64,000 nt of DNA. Source: Pseudomonadota bacterium (GTDB lineage: Bacteria; Chloroflexota; UBA6077; JAJPHF01). The position numbers and the translations under genes were made by a program. This document shows positions 1 to 8,059 of the stretch, in pieces; position 1 is the stretch's first letter, and each line of letters opens with the position of its first letter. The stretch lies in contig JAJPHF010000123.1 in the NCBI GenBank assembly GCA_021325365.1, positions 7,788 through 71,787 on the forward strand, written 5' to 3'. Below the pieces are notes generated by a model. That model saw nothing but the letters and a program-made list of their open reading frames with translations. It was not told the origin of the DNA and did not search any database.

Positions 1-701
1 CAGCGCGCGGCCGCGGCGACCTGAGCGGGCGGCACACCCGCCGCGACGAGCTGCTGGCGATTCGCGGCTTCGAGATCGAGATAGGCGCGGCCGCCGCTGC
101 TCGGGCGCACGATGGCCGCCGCGTTGGGGACCGCCCGCTCGACGGCCGCCACCACCTCCGGCCCCACCTCGTAGCAGCACGCGCCGATCGCCGGACCGAT
201 GCCCGCCCAGAGGTCCGCGGGCCGCGTGCCCGCCGCGGCAGCGAGCGCCCGCACGGCCGTGCCCGCCACGTCCTGCGCCGTGCCGCGCCAGCCCGCGTGC
301 GCCACCGCGACCCAGCGCCGCCGCGGGTCCCAGAGGATCAGGGGGGTGCAGTCGGCGAACTTCAGCAGCAGCAGGTGGCCGGGCGTGCTCGTGAGCAGGA
401 TGTCGTACGGCTCGCGCTCGGTGGCGGCGGGCGTCTCGTGCGCCCCGACCGCGCGCCAGGCAGCGCCGTGAACCTGGCGCGCGCCGAACACGGCCGAGGG
501 ATCCGCGCCAAGCGCCGCGGCGATGCGACGGCGGTTCTCCTGCACGCGCTCGCGCTCGTCGCCCACGGCCAAGCTCACGTTCAGGCTAGCGTAAGGCGCC
601 TCGCTGACGCCGCCCGCGCGGGTGAAGACCCCGTGTACCAGGCCCGGCAGCGCGGCCAGCGCGGGGAACTGGAGGTACGGGACGAGCGCGGCGTCAGCGA
701 C
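1..701 (-). CDS. pgeF: Purine nucleoside phosphorylase / polyphenol oxidase family protein (YfiH/PgeF), 3' end off the window
   Basis: Translating the minus strand just after ftsZ gives a continuous frame to the window edge with the family hallmarks: [12 protein letters not shown] near the N-terminus, [16 protein letters not shown], the metal-site motif [10 protein letters not shown], and [14 protein letters not shown]. Members of this family (YfiH, YlmD, LACC1) bind zinc or copper and act on purine nucleosides; in many bacteria they follow ftsZ in the dcw cluster, as here. The start is unresolved. No ATG, GTG or TTG lies in frame between about 850 and the conserved core, so the frame runs open into ftsZ; the N-terminal residues expected for the family begin near 701. 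A non-standard start codon or a sequence error is possible. Identity is secure, the 5' boundary is not. Confidence 0.85.
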
Positions 702-1827
702 GGTCGCGGAAGTGTTTACGCAGGAAACTGGGCACCTCCAGGTCCTCGTCGACGTAGGGGCTGGGGGCAGGTGGCGGCTCCGCCAGCTCGCGCTGGCGCT
801 CGAGCGCGCGCAGGGCCGGCGACCGGAGCCGCTCGGCGATCGGCGAGGCGGCCTTGGGCTCGGTGCGGCCGTCGAAGCCGGTCGCGATGACCGTCAGCTT
901 GACCTCGTCCTGCATGCGCGGATCGACGACCGCGCCGAAGATGATGTTCGCCTCGGGATCGGCGGCCTCGCGGATGACCTCCGCGGCCTCGTTGATCTCG
1001 TTGAGCGTCAGGTCGGTGCCGCCGGTGATGTTGAGCAGCACGCCGCGGGCGCCCTCCATCGACAGATCGAGCAGCGGGCTGGAGATGGCCATGCGGGCCG
1101 CGTCGGCCGCCCGCGATTCACCTGAGCCGCGACCGATCGCCATGAGGGCGGAGCCGGCCTCGGACATGATGGTCTTGACGTCGGCGAAGTCGAGGTTGAT
1201 CAGGCCCGGCTCGGTGATCAGCTCGGAGATGCCCTGGATGCCTTGGCGCAGCACATCGTCCACGATCATAAAGGCCGTCTCGACCGAGGTGCGCTTCTCG
1301 ACGACCTGGAGGAGCCGCTCGTTGGGGATGGTGATCAGCGTGTTCACCTTCTCCTTGAGGCGGGCCAGGCCCTGCTCGGCCGCCTGGCGGCGGCGGGCGC
1401 CCTCGAAGGCGAACGGCTTGGTGACGACGCCGACGGTGAGCGCGCCGCAGTTCTGGGCGATCTCGGCCACCACGGGGGAGGCCCCGGTGCCGGTGCCGCC
1501 GCCCATGCCGGCCGCGATGAACACCATGTCGGCGGCGCTGCACAAGTGGAACAGCTCCTCCGCGCTCTCCTCGGCGGCCCGCTCGCCCACGCTGGGGTTG
1601 CCGCCCGCGCCCAGCCCACGCGTCAGCTTCTCACCGATCCCGATGCGCGTCGGCGCCTCCGAGCGGTGGAGGGCCTGCAAATCCGTATTCACGGCCGCGA
1701 ACTCGATGCCGCGCACGCCGGCCTGGATCATGCGGTTCACGGCGTTACTGCCGCCGCCGCCACAGCCGATTACCAGGATGCGAGCGGTGCCCTGCTGGTT
1801 CCGCTCGTACTCACCGCCAACGGACAC
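694..1827 (-). CDS. ftsZ: Cell division protein FtsZ
   Basis: Tubulin-like GTPase that forms the cytokinetic ring. The 377-residue product has the family's usual length. The N-terminal nucleotide-binding segment is followed by the tubulin signature GGGTGTG at about residues 109-115 and the T7-loop region [11 protein letters not shown] near 210. After a short acidic/proline linker the C-terminus ends [14 protein letters not shown], a good match to the conserved tail that docks FtsA. It is the last division gene of the minus-strand cluster, with pgeF overlapping its 3' end. The ATG at 1827 gives the expected short N-terminal extension. A heptad-repeat hairpin separates it from ftsA, so its expression may be tuned separately from the upstream genes. 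Confidence 0.97.
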   Translation of the reverse strand: MSVGGEYERNQQGTARILVIGCGGGGSNAVNRMIQAGVRGIEFAAVNTDLQALHRSEAPTRIGIGEKLTRGLGAGGNPSVGERAAEESAEELFHLCSAADMVFIAAGMGGGTGTGASPVVAEIAQNCGALTVGVVTKPFAFEGARRRQAAEQGLARLKEKVNTLITIPNERLLQVVEKRTSVETAFMIVDDVLRQGIQGISELITEPGLINLDFADVKTIMSEAGSALMAIGRGSGESRAADAARMAISSPLLDLSMEGARGVLLNITGGTDLTLNEINEAAEVIREAADPEANIIFGAVVDPRMQDEVKLTVIATGFDGRTEPKAASPIAERLRSPALRALERQRELAEPPPAPSPYVDEDLEVPSFLRKHFRDRR

Positions 1828-1840
1828 TACTCCCTCCCTC

Positions 1841-1945
1841 TAGCTGTCAGTGGTCAGTTGTCAGTAGTCAGCGCTTCGTACTCAGCAATAAGCTTGGCTA
1901 CCGTCTCCCAGGCTTGCTGATGGCTGACCACTGATAGCTGATAGC
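1841..1945. repeat. Heptad TCAG/CTGA hairpin element between ftsA and ftsZ
   Basis: Four TCAG tetramers start at 1847, 1854, 1861 and 1868 (exactly 7 bp apart). After about 50 bp three CTGA tetramers start at 1924, 1931 and 1938, again 7 bp apart. The two blocks are complementary and can pair. The element fills the whole ftsA-ftsZ gap apart from the ftsZ ribosome-binding region. The same architecture recurs at 25828-25898, 57293-57359 and 63801-63872. Confidence 0.8.
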
Positions 1946-3177
1946 TATTCCGGCAACAACGCGCGCAGCCAGTGGCTGATGGCGCCGAGCGCCCCCCCTA
2001 CCAGTTTACGGTGCGGTGCGGCCGAGGGCTCCTCGGTTTGCACGCTGCCCCAGCGCAGCAGGCCCACCGCGGCCGCCGCGGCCGGGGTGCCCAGCGCGTC
2101 GGTCAGGCCGGTCACGCCCTGCGGGACCCCCACGCGCACGGCGCCCGGGAAGACCACGCCGGCTAGCTCGCGAATGCCGCGCAACTGAGCCGTGCCGCCG
2201 GTGAGCACCACCCCCGCCGGCAGGCTCGTATCGTACCCCGCGCGCCGCAACTCGGTGTACACCAACTCGAACGTCTCGGCTAGCCGCGCCTCGAGAATCT
2301 CGCTCACCATGCGCTCGGACACCTGGCGACCGCGGCCGTCGCTCGGCGTGGTGCCGTTGAGCGCGCGGTCTTCGTCGATCGCGCTGGCGAGCGCGCAGCC
2401 GTAGCGCAGCTTGATCTCCTCGGCGGTGTGGAACGGCACGCGCAAGCCGATGGCGATGTCGTTGGTCAGGTGGTAGCCGCCCACCGGCAACACGAGCGCG
2501 TGGCTGATACTGCCGTCCACGAACACCGCCGCGCTGGTCGTGCCGCCGCCCACGTCCACGAGCAGCACGCCCAGGTCCTTCTCGGCCTCCGTGAGCACCG
2601 CCTCGCCAGCCGCCAGCCCTTGCAGCACCAGGGCGTCCACGCCGACGCCCACCCGCTCGACGCAGCGGAGCAGGTTGTGGACCGACGTGAGCGCGCCGGT
2701 CACGATGTTCGCCTCGACTTCGAGGCGATGGCCGAGCATGCCCACCGGGTTGCGCACGCCCTCCTGGCCGTCGACCACGAAGTAGCGCGGGATCATGTGG
2801 ATGATCTCGCGGTCGGGCGGCAGGTTGACGATGCGCGCCGCGTCCAGGACCCGGTTCACGTCCTCCTGGGTAATGACCTTGTCGTGGCGGCGGACCGGCA
2901 CGACGCCGTGGCTGTTCTCCGAGGCGACGTGGCCGCCGGCGATGCCGACGTAGGCCCCGACGAGCTTGAACCCGGACTGCTGCTCGGCCTTGCGGACGGA
3001 GGCGCCGATCGCTTCGACGGCCTCGTCGACGTTGACGACGATGCCCTTCCGCAGCCCCCGCGAGGGGGTGATGCCCACGCCGATCACCTCGACGCGCCCA
3101 TCGACGAGAACCTCGCCGATGAGCGTGACCACCTTGGTGGTCCCGACGTCGATGCCGACGACGATGTGCTCCCCCAT
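1945..3177 (-). CDS. ftsA: Cell division protein FtsA
   Basis: Actin-like ATPase that tethers FtsZ filaments to the membrane. The 410-residue protein begins with the phosphate-1 motif VGIDVGTTKVV, carries the SHS2/1C insertion after about residue 85, a second phosphate motif VDVGGGTTSAAVF near 205 and the adenosine motif VVLTGGTAQLRG near 330. The last 15 residues (GAISHWLRALLPE) form the amphipathic membrane-targeting helix expected of FtsA. It lies 252 bp downstream of ftsQ and 117 bp upstream of ftsZ on the same strand, the usual ftsQ-ftsA-ftsZ order. ATG start at 3177. Confidence 0.96.
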   Translation of the reverse strand: MGEHIVVGIDVGTTKVVTLIGEVLVDGRVEVIGVGITPSRGLRKGIVVNVDEAVEAIGASVRKAEQQSGFKLVGAYVGIAGGHVASENSHGVVPVRRHDKVITQEDVNRVLDAARIVNLPPDREIIHMIPRYFVVDGQEGVRNPVGMLGHRLEVEANIVTGALTSVHNLLRCVERVGVGVDALVLQGLAAGEAVLTEAEKDLGVLLVDVGGGTTSAAVFVDGSISHALVLPVGGYHLTNDIAIGLRVPFHTAEEIKLRYGCALASAIDEDRALNGTTPSDGRGRQVSERMVSEILEARLAETFELVYTELRRAGYDTSLPAGVVLTGGTAQLRGIRELAGVVFPGAVRVGVPQGVTGLTDALGTPAAAAAVGLLRWGSVQTEEPSAAPHRKLVGGALGAISHWLRALLPE

Positions 3178-3429
3178 CCGTTGCCCCTACCGCCCCTTCA
3201 TCGCCCCCCACGCGGCTCGGGGGCAAGAGCGCCCGTGGCCGCCAGGCCGCCCGCTCCCGCCGTTCCGCCGTAGTCGTGGCGGCAGTATATCGCGCCCACC
3301 GGCGGCGCGGCCAGGCAAGCGCGCGTCGCAATCCGCTATCAGCCGTGGAGCGCCCGCCCACCGCGCCGGGCGCCCCGCCCGGCCCCGGCGCCGCGGTATC
3401 CCAACGGGTTCGCAATTGCACCTACCGTG
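3178..3429. other. ftsQ-ftsA intergenic region
   Basis: A 252-bp gap between two co-directional division genes, the longest one inside the dcw cluster. Long reading frames crossing it are out-of-frame shadows of ftsA and ftsQ. I see no hairpin terminator and no convincing promoter; an internal promoter for ftsA-ftsZ would be the natural hypothesis but is not shown by the sequence. Confidence 0.5.
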
Positions 3430-4263
3430 CTAGCGGTAGTATGGCCGCCCCGGGAAGCGCACGTCGACCAGCTGCACGGGGGCGCGCTGGCGCTCGATCT
3501 CCGCGGCCAGCGCCTGAAACGTCGTCACCTTCCAGGCCAGATCGGTGTCGTCGCCAAACCGCACCTGCCAGCCGCCGCGGGTCGTAATGGCGATGCCCGT
3601 GTCGGCGGCGTACTCGAACGCCCCGGTAGACGGCTGCCAGGCCGGCGGGAGGAGGGCGCTGAGCTGCACCGCCGCCCGCACGGCCTCGGCGGGCACCATC
3701 GCGCCCGGCTCCAGCGTCCCGGCGCGGTTCTCGCGCACCAGGACCAGCGAGTCGCCGCGCGCGGCAGGCCCGATCACTCGCCCATCCCGGTCCACCAAGA
3801 ACGTGACGGCGCCTAATTGCCACTGGGCGTACGGCACCCGCTCGGTGATGCGAATTGCTACCCGGCGCGGAAAGATCGGGTGAACCTCGGCGGACGCCAC
3901 GGCAGGCAACCCAAGCAGGCGCTGGGCGACCTGTCGGCCATTGACCCAGAGGATATGGACTCCACTGACCGCGGCGGCGTCGACCACCTGTTGCGACGTG
4001 AGCAGGTGATTGCCGTCTACTGTGACCTCGCTGACGTAGTAGCTCGACGAGGTCAGAAGATGATACAGAAATGTGACACCGAGCAGCAACACGGCGAGGC
4101 CGCCCAGCTTCGCCAGACACCACCACCAGAAGTTGGGTGCGCGGAGGCCGCTGACCAGCCGATCGAGCGGGCCCGGCCCGCGCTCGACCGGTGCCCGCGC
4201 GCGCGGGCGCGTGGTGCTCCGCACGCGCATGGCTACTGGCCGGGGCCGCGAGCGCGTCTCCAT
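3430..4263 (-). CDS. ftsQ: Cell division protein FtsQ/DivIB (POTRA domain)
   Basis: Bitopic divisome protein of 277 residues. It has a basic cytoplasmic N-terminus (about residues 1-45), one membrane segment (about 48-70, KLGGLAVLLLGVTFLYHLL), then an extracellular POTRA domain starting YYVSEVTVDGNHLLT, with the HPIFPRRVAIRITERVP strand pattern near 135-150, and a C-terminal FtsQ domain. FtsQ scaffolds FtsL/FtsB and regulates septal peptidoglycan synthesis. Its start codon at 4263 touches the murB stop, so it is probably translationally coupled to murB. Family assignment rests on topology, POTRA pattern and position between murB and ftsA. Confidence 0.9.
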   Translation of the reverse strand: METRSRPRPVAMRVRSTTRPRARAPVERGPGPLDRLVSGLRAPNFWWWCLAKLGGLAVLLLGVTFLYHLLTSSSYYVSEVTVDGNHLLTSQQVVDAAAVSGVHILWVNGRQVAQRLLGLPAVASAEVHPIFPRRVAIRITERVPYAQWQLGAVTFLVDRDGRVIGPAARGDSLVLVRENRAGTLEPGAMVPAEAVRAAVQLSALLPPAWQPSTGAFEYAADTGIAITTRGGWQVRFGDDTDLAWKVTTFQALAAEIERQRAPVQLVDVRFPGRPYYR

Positions 4264-5315
4264 CAGGCGCCTCCGTCGGGCGGATCGGGGAGCGGCGCCG
4301 CCAGGCCGGCGAGCGCGGCGCGCGGCCAGCGGCCGACGAGCTGGACCTCGGGCACCAGCCAGATGCCGGTCTGGGCGTAGACGGCGTCCTGCACGGTGCG
4401 CATGAGCGTGTAGACGTCGGCGGCCGTGGCGTGGTCGCGGTTCACGATGAAGTTGGCGTGCAGCGGCGACACCTCCGCGCCGCCGACGCGCCGCCCCTTC
4501 AGGCCCGCCGCGTCGATCAGCCGGCCGGCCGAGTCGCCGGGTGGGTTGGTGAACGTCGAGCCGACGCTGAAGCCGGCGGGCTGCGTGCGGCGCCGCTGAT
4601 CGCGCACGGCGCGCAGCTCCGCCGCCAACGGCCCGGGGTCGGCCGCGGTCAGCCGCAGCTCCGCCTCGAGCACGACGTCGTCCAGCTCACGGCGCTTCAG
4701 GCGCGTGGTCCGGTAGGCCATCGCCAGGTCGTCCGGCGTCAAGTAGGCGGTCTGCCCCGAGGGACCGACCACCAGCGCGCGCTCCAGCACCTCGGCCATC
4801 GCGCCGCCGAAGGCGCCCGCGTTGTTCACTACCGCCGCCCCCACCGTCCCCGGCACGTTGCTCGCCCACACTAGGCCCGCCAGCCCGCGCCGCGCGGTCT
4901 GGCGAGCCAAGCTGGCGAGCAAGTGCCCCGCCGGCGCGACGGCGGTGACCCGGCCCGGCTCGTCGGGGTGGGCCACGTAGCGCACGGGCGAGCGTAACAT
5001 GCTCTTCACCACCAGGCCCGCCACGCCGGCGTCGGCCACCAGCAGGTTGCTCGCGCCCCCGATCACTCGACACGGCACGCCGAGCGCGTGCGCGGCGCGC
5101 AGCGCGGCCGCCACCTGCTCCGGGCGCGTGGCGACGAGGAAGAGGTCGGCTGGCCCGCCGATGCGGATCGACGTGTGGGGCGCTAGCGGCTCGGCCCGCC
5201 GCAGCGCCATACCGAGTGCGGAGTGCTGGGTGCTGAGTGCGGCGTAAAGCGCGTCGAGGCGCTCGGACGGCACGTCGCCGCCTTCCCACTCGCGCGGCAG
5301 CCACTCAGCGCTCAT
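4263..5315 (-). CDS. murB: UDP-N-acetylenolpyruvoylglucosamine reductase MurB
   Basis: FAD enzyme that reduces enolpyruvyl-UDP-GlcNAc to UDP-MurNAc in peptidoglycan precursor synthesis. Motifs: SIRIGGPADLF near residue 50, NVPGTVGAAVVNNAGAFGG, the catalytic serine in GSTFTNPPGD, AGLKGRRVGGAEVSPLHANFI, and the terminal VPEVQLVG with its glutamate. Length 350 aa is slightly long. The ATG at 5315 overlaps the murC stop in an ATGA arrangement, supporting that start. Between the expected N-terminal helix (ERLDALYAAL) and the core (MALRRAEPLAPHTS) sits STQHSALG, encoded by the heptad repeat that is intergenic elsewhere, so a repeat copy appears to lie in frame within the gene. The internal ATG at 5210 is a possible alternative start. 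Confidence 0.93.
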   Translation of the reverse strand: MSAEWLPREWEGGDVPSERLDALYAALSTQHSALGMALRRAEPLAPHTSIRIGGPADLFLVATRPEQVAAALRAAHALGVPCRVIGGASNLLVADAGVAGLVVKSMLRSPVRYVAHPDEPGRVTAVAPAGHLLASLARQTARRGLAGLVWASNVPGTVGAAVVNNAGAFGGAMAEVLERALVVGPSGQTAYLTPDDLAMAYRTTRLKRRELDDVVLEAELRLTAADPGPLAAELRAVRDQRRRTQPAGFSVGSTFTNPPGDSAGRLIDAAGLKGRRVGGAEVSPLHANFIVNRDHATAADVYTLMRTVQDAVYAQTGIWLVPEVQLVGRWPRAALAGLAAPLPDPPDGGA

Positions 5316-6732
5316 CGCGCGGCACCCAGCGCTTCAAGGACGAGCGGCCCGAGGCGGTCTACGTCGCCCGCGCCCATGGTGAGCAAGAGGGCGCCGGGCG
5401 GCAGGCGGGCGGCCAGGTAGGCAGCAGCGGACTCCAGGTCGGGCACGTAGACGGCCGGGGGGCCGCTCACGCGCGCGGCCAGATCGGCGCCCGAGACCGC
5501 GATCGGCTCGCGCTCGCGGCCGACCGGCTCATAGATCGCCGTCACGAGTACGCCGTCGGCCAGCGCGAGGGCTGCCGCGAACTCGGCGAGCAGGCGGCTC
5601 GTGCGGTTGCGGGTGTGGGGCTGGAAGGCGACCCAGAGCGGCCCCGCGTGGACGGCGCGGGCCGCCGCGAGCGTCGCCCGCACGGCGGTCGGGTGGTGGG
5701 CGTAGTCGTCGACGACGGCCACGCCGCGCGCGCGGCCCAACGGCTGGAAGCGCCGCCGCGTACCGCGGAAGGCCGGGAGCGCGGCGACCGCCTCGGCGAG
5801 CGGCACCCCCTCGCCGTGCGCGACCGCCAGCGCGGCAAGAGCGTTCGCCACGTTGTGGCGCCCGACGAGCGGCAGCCGCACGGCGGCCTCCGCGCCGTCC
5901 GGGGCGACCGCGACGAACTCCATGCCGTACCGAGGCAGGGCCTCCTCGCCGGGCGCGTCGGCCAGCGCCGCGGCGCGCAGGCGCGCGCCCGCCAGCCGGC
6001 CTGGGCGGTCAGGCCGTAGGCGATGCGCTGGGGCGCGGCGAGGCGCCGGGCACCCGCGTCGTCGGCGCAGGCGATCAGGCGCCCCTCAGCGGGCAGGCGG
6101 TCCACGAAGGCGGCAAAGGTCGCCTCGATCTCGGCGAGGTCGCGGAAGTAGTCGAGGTGGTCGGCCTCGACGCTGGTCACGACGGCCACCCGGGGGGTCA
6201 GCCGCAGGAAGCGCCGATCGTACTCGTCCGCCTCGACGACGACGTGCGGCCCGCGCCCCAGGCGCACGCTTGCGCCGTAGTTCAGCATCTCCGCTCCGGC
6301 CAGGATGGTCGGGTCGCGTCCGGCCCGCTCCAGCAAGAAGCCGACCAGCGCCGTGGTGGTGGTCTTGCCGTGGGTGCCCGCGATCGCGATCCCGAGCGCC
6401 CGCGCGGTGAGCAGGCCCAGCACGTCGGCGTGGCTAAGCACCGGGATGCCCCGCGCCCGCGCGGCCCGCACCTCTGGGTTGTCGTGGGCCACCGCCGCGG
6501 TGACGACCACCAGATCGGCCGCGTCGACGTGCGCCGCCGCGTGGCCGGTGTACACCGGCACACCGTGGGCGACCAGCGCGTCGGACGCGGGGCCCGGCCG
6601 GGCATCACAGCCGGAGACGCCCTGGCCGCGCTCGCGGAACAGGCGCGCGAGCCCGCTCATGCCGGAGCCGCCGATACCCACGAAGTGGGCATGGCGCACG
6701 GCGTCGAGAGCCAGCGGCAAGCAATCGGCCAT
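5312..6732 (-). CDS. murC: UDP-N-acetylmuramate-L-alanine ligase MurC, split by one frameshift
   Basis: ATP-dependent ligase adding L-Ala to UDP-MurNAc. The N-terminal part (from 6732) has HFVGIGGSGMSGLA, the ATP loop AGTHGKTTTTALVG and EADEYDRRFL. The C-terminal part (to 5312) has LVGRHNVANALAALAVA, the VVDDYAHHPTAV motif and VAFQPHTRNRTSRLL. These halves are in different frames: the first frame runs correctly to RIAYGLTAQ, and the other resumes at LAGARLRAAALAD, so a one-base loss (or two-base gain) lies at about 5985-6005 in a GC-rich run. Together they make a full-length MurC of about 470 aa. Since no second copy is visible and murC is normally essential, an assembly or sequencing error is the simplest reading. 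It overlaps murB by 4 bp. Confidence 0.9.
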
Positions 6733-6778
6733 CAGCGATCAGTCATCCACAAGACGGAGCTCCAGACCCGCGGCGCGG

Positions 6779-8059
6779 CTAACCGCGGTCCGCGTAGCGC
6801 GCCCTGGCGCCGGAGCGGCTGACCGACGACAGCGGCCGGCTGGCCAGCGCGGGACGCGCCGGGCGGGCCGCCGCCGGCCGCCGGCGGGGAGTTCCCAGGA
6901 GGGGGCGCTCGGCACGCCGCGGCACCGCCGGCCGCAGCTCGGCCGGCTCCGGGCGCGGCGTGGCGCGCGAGACGCCGAGCAGCAGGCCAATGGCCGCGAG
7001 CGAGATGACGAGCGAGGAGCCGCCGAAACTCACGAAGGGCAGGGTGACGCCGGTGAAGGGGACGGCGTTGGTGACCACCATCATGTTCAGCAGCGCCTGC
7101 CAGACGATAAGCGCCGTGGTACCGACGGCCAGCAAGCGGCCAAAGCGGTCGGGCGCGCGGTGGGCGATGACGAGTCCGCGCCAGGCGATGCAGACGAACA
7201 GCAGCAGCACGAGCCCGGTGCCGAGCAGGCCCAGCTCCTCGCCGATCACCGCGAAGATGGCGTCGGTGTGGGCGCTGGGGAGGTAGTACGCTTTGGCCAG
7301 GCTGGCGCCGAGCCCGCGCCCCACCAGGCCGCCGGAGCCGAGCGCGGTCAGCGCCTGCTTGGTGTGCCAGCCGGCGCCCAGCGGGTCCGACCAGGGGTCC
7401 GCCCACCCTTGCAGGCGCTGCGCCCGATACGCGGCCGAGGTGACCAGCCAGGCCATCGCGGCGACGCCGACCCCCGCGGCGCCGGCCACGTGCACGACGT
7501 TCGCGCCGGCGACCCAGAACACCGTCGCGGCCGCCAGCACGAGCACGATGGTCGTGCCCATGTCGGGCTCGCGCATGATCAGGAACGCCACCAGCCCGAC
7601 GAGCCCCAGGAACGGCAGGGAGCCGCTCTTGAGGCCGCTCGCCCGCTCGCGGCCGCTCGCCAGCCAGCTCGCGATGAAGACGATGACGGCGATCTTGGCC
7701 AGCTCGCTGGGCTGCGCGCCCGGCAACAGCCCTCCAGTCTGGAGCCAGCGCCGCGAGCCGTACACCTCGACGCCCAAGCCGGGGATGAGGACGACCACCA
7801 GCAGCCCGACCGAGACGACCATCCCCATCAGCGCCCAGCGCCGCCAGCGCCGGTAGTCCACGCCCGCCAGGAAGCCCATCAGCACCAGTCCGCCCGCCAG
7901 CGCGATCAAGTGCCGCGTGAGGAAGTAGTTGTCGTCGCCGAACTCGTTGTGCGCGACGATGAAGCTGGAGCTGTACACCCAGACGATGCCGGCCACGAGC
8001 AGCAGCAGGACGGCCACGAGCAGCCAGAGGTCAGGCGGGCGCCGCGGCGACTCAGTCAT
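6779..8059 (-). CDS. ftsW: Lipid II polymerase / division protein FtsW (SEDS family)
   Basis: SEDS glycosyltransferase that polymerises lipid II at the septum with a class B PBP. The 426-residue protein has about ten hydrophobic segments, starting LWLLVAVLLLLVAGIVWVYS, and SEDS motifs: GSRRWLQTG with QPSELAKIAVI, REPDMGTTIVLVL, GLGASLAKAYYLPSAHTDAIF and the C-terminal PFVSFGGSSLVISLAAIGLL. The tail after about residue 360 is a disordered Arg/Pro-rich extension. It overlaps murD by 8 bp and precedes murC by 46 bp. murG, which normally sits between ftsW and murC, is absent. FtsW rather than RodA is inferred from the dcw position beside ftsI. Confidence 0.93.
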   Translation of the reverse strand: MTESPRRPPDLWLLVAVLLLLVAGIVWVYSSSFIVAHNEFGDDNYFLTRHLIALAGGLVLMGFLAGVDYRRWRRWALMGMVVSVGLLVVVLIPGLGVEVYGSRRWLQTGGLLPGAQPSELAKIAVIVFIASWLASGRERASGLKSGSLPFLGLVGLVAFLIMREPDMGTTIVLVLAAATVFWVAGANVVHVAGAAGVGVAAMAWLVTSAAYRAQRLQGWADPWSDPLGAGWHTKQALTALGSGGLVGRGLGASLAKAYYLPSAHTDAIFAVIGEELGLLGTGLVLLLFVCIAWRGLVIAHRAPDRFGRLLAVGTTALIVWQALLNMMVVTNAVPFTGVTLPFVSFGGSSLVISLAAIGLLLGVSRATPRPEPAELRPAVPRRAERPLLGTPRRRPAAARPARPALASRPLSSVSRSGARARYADRG

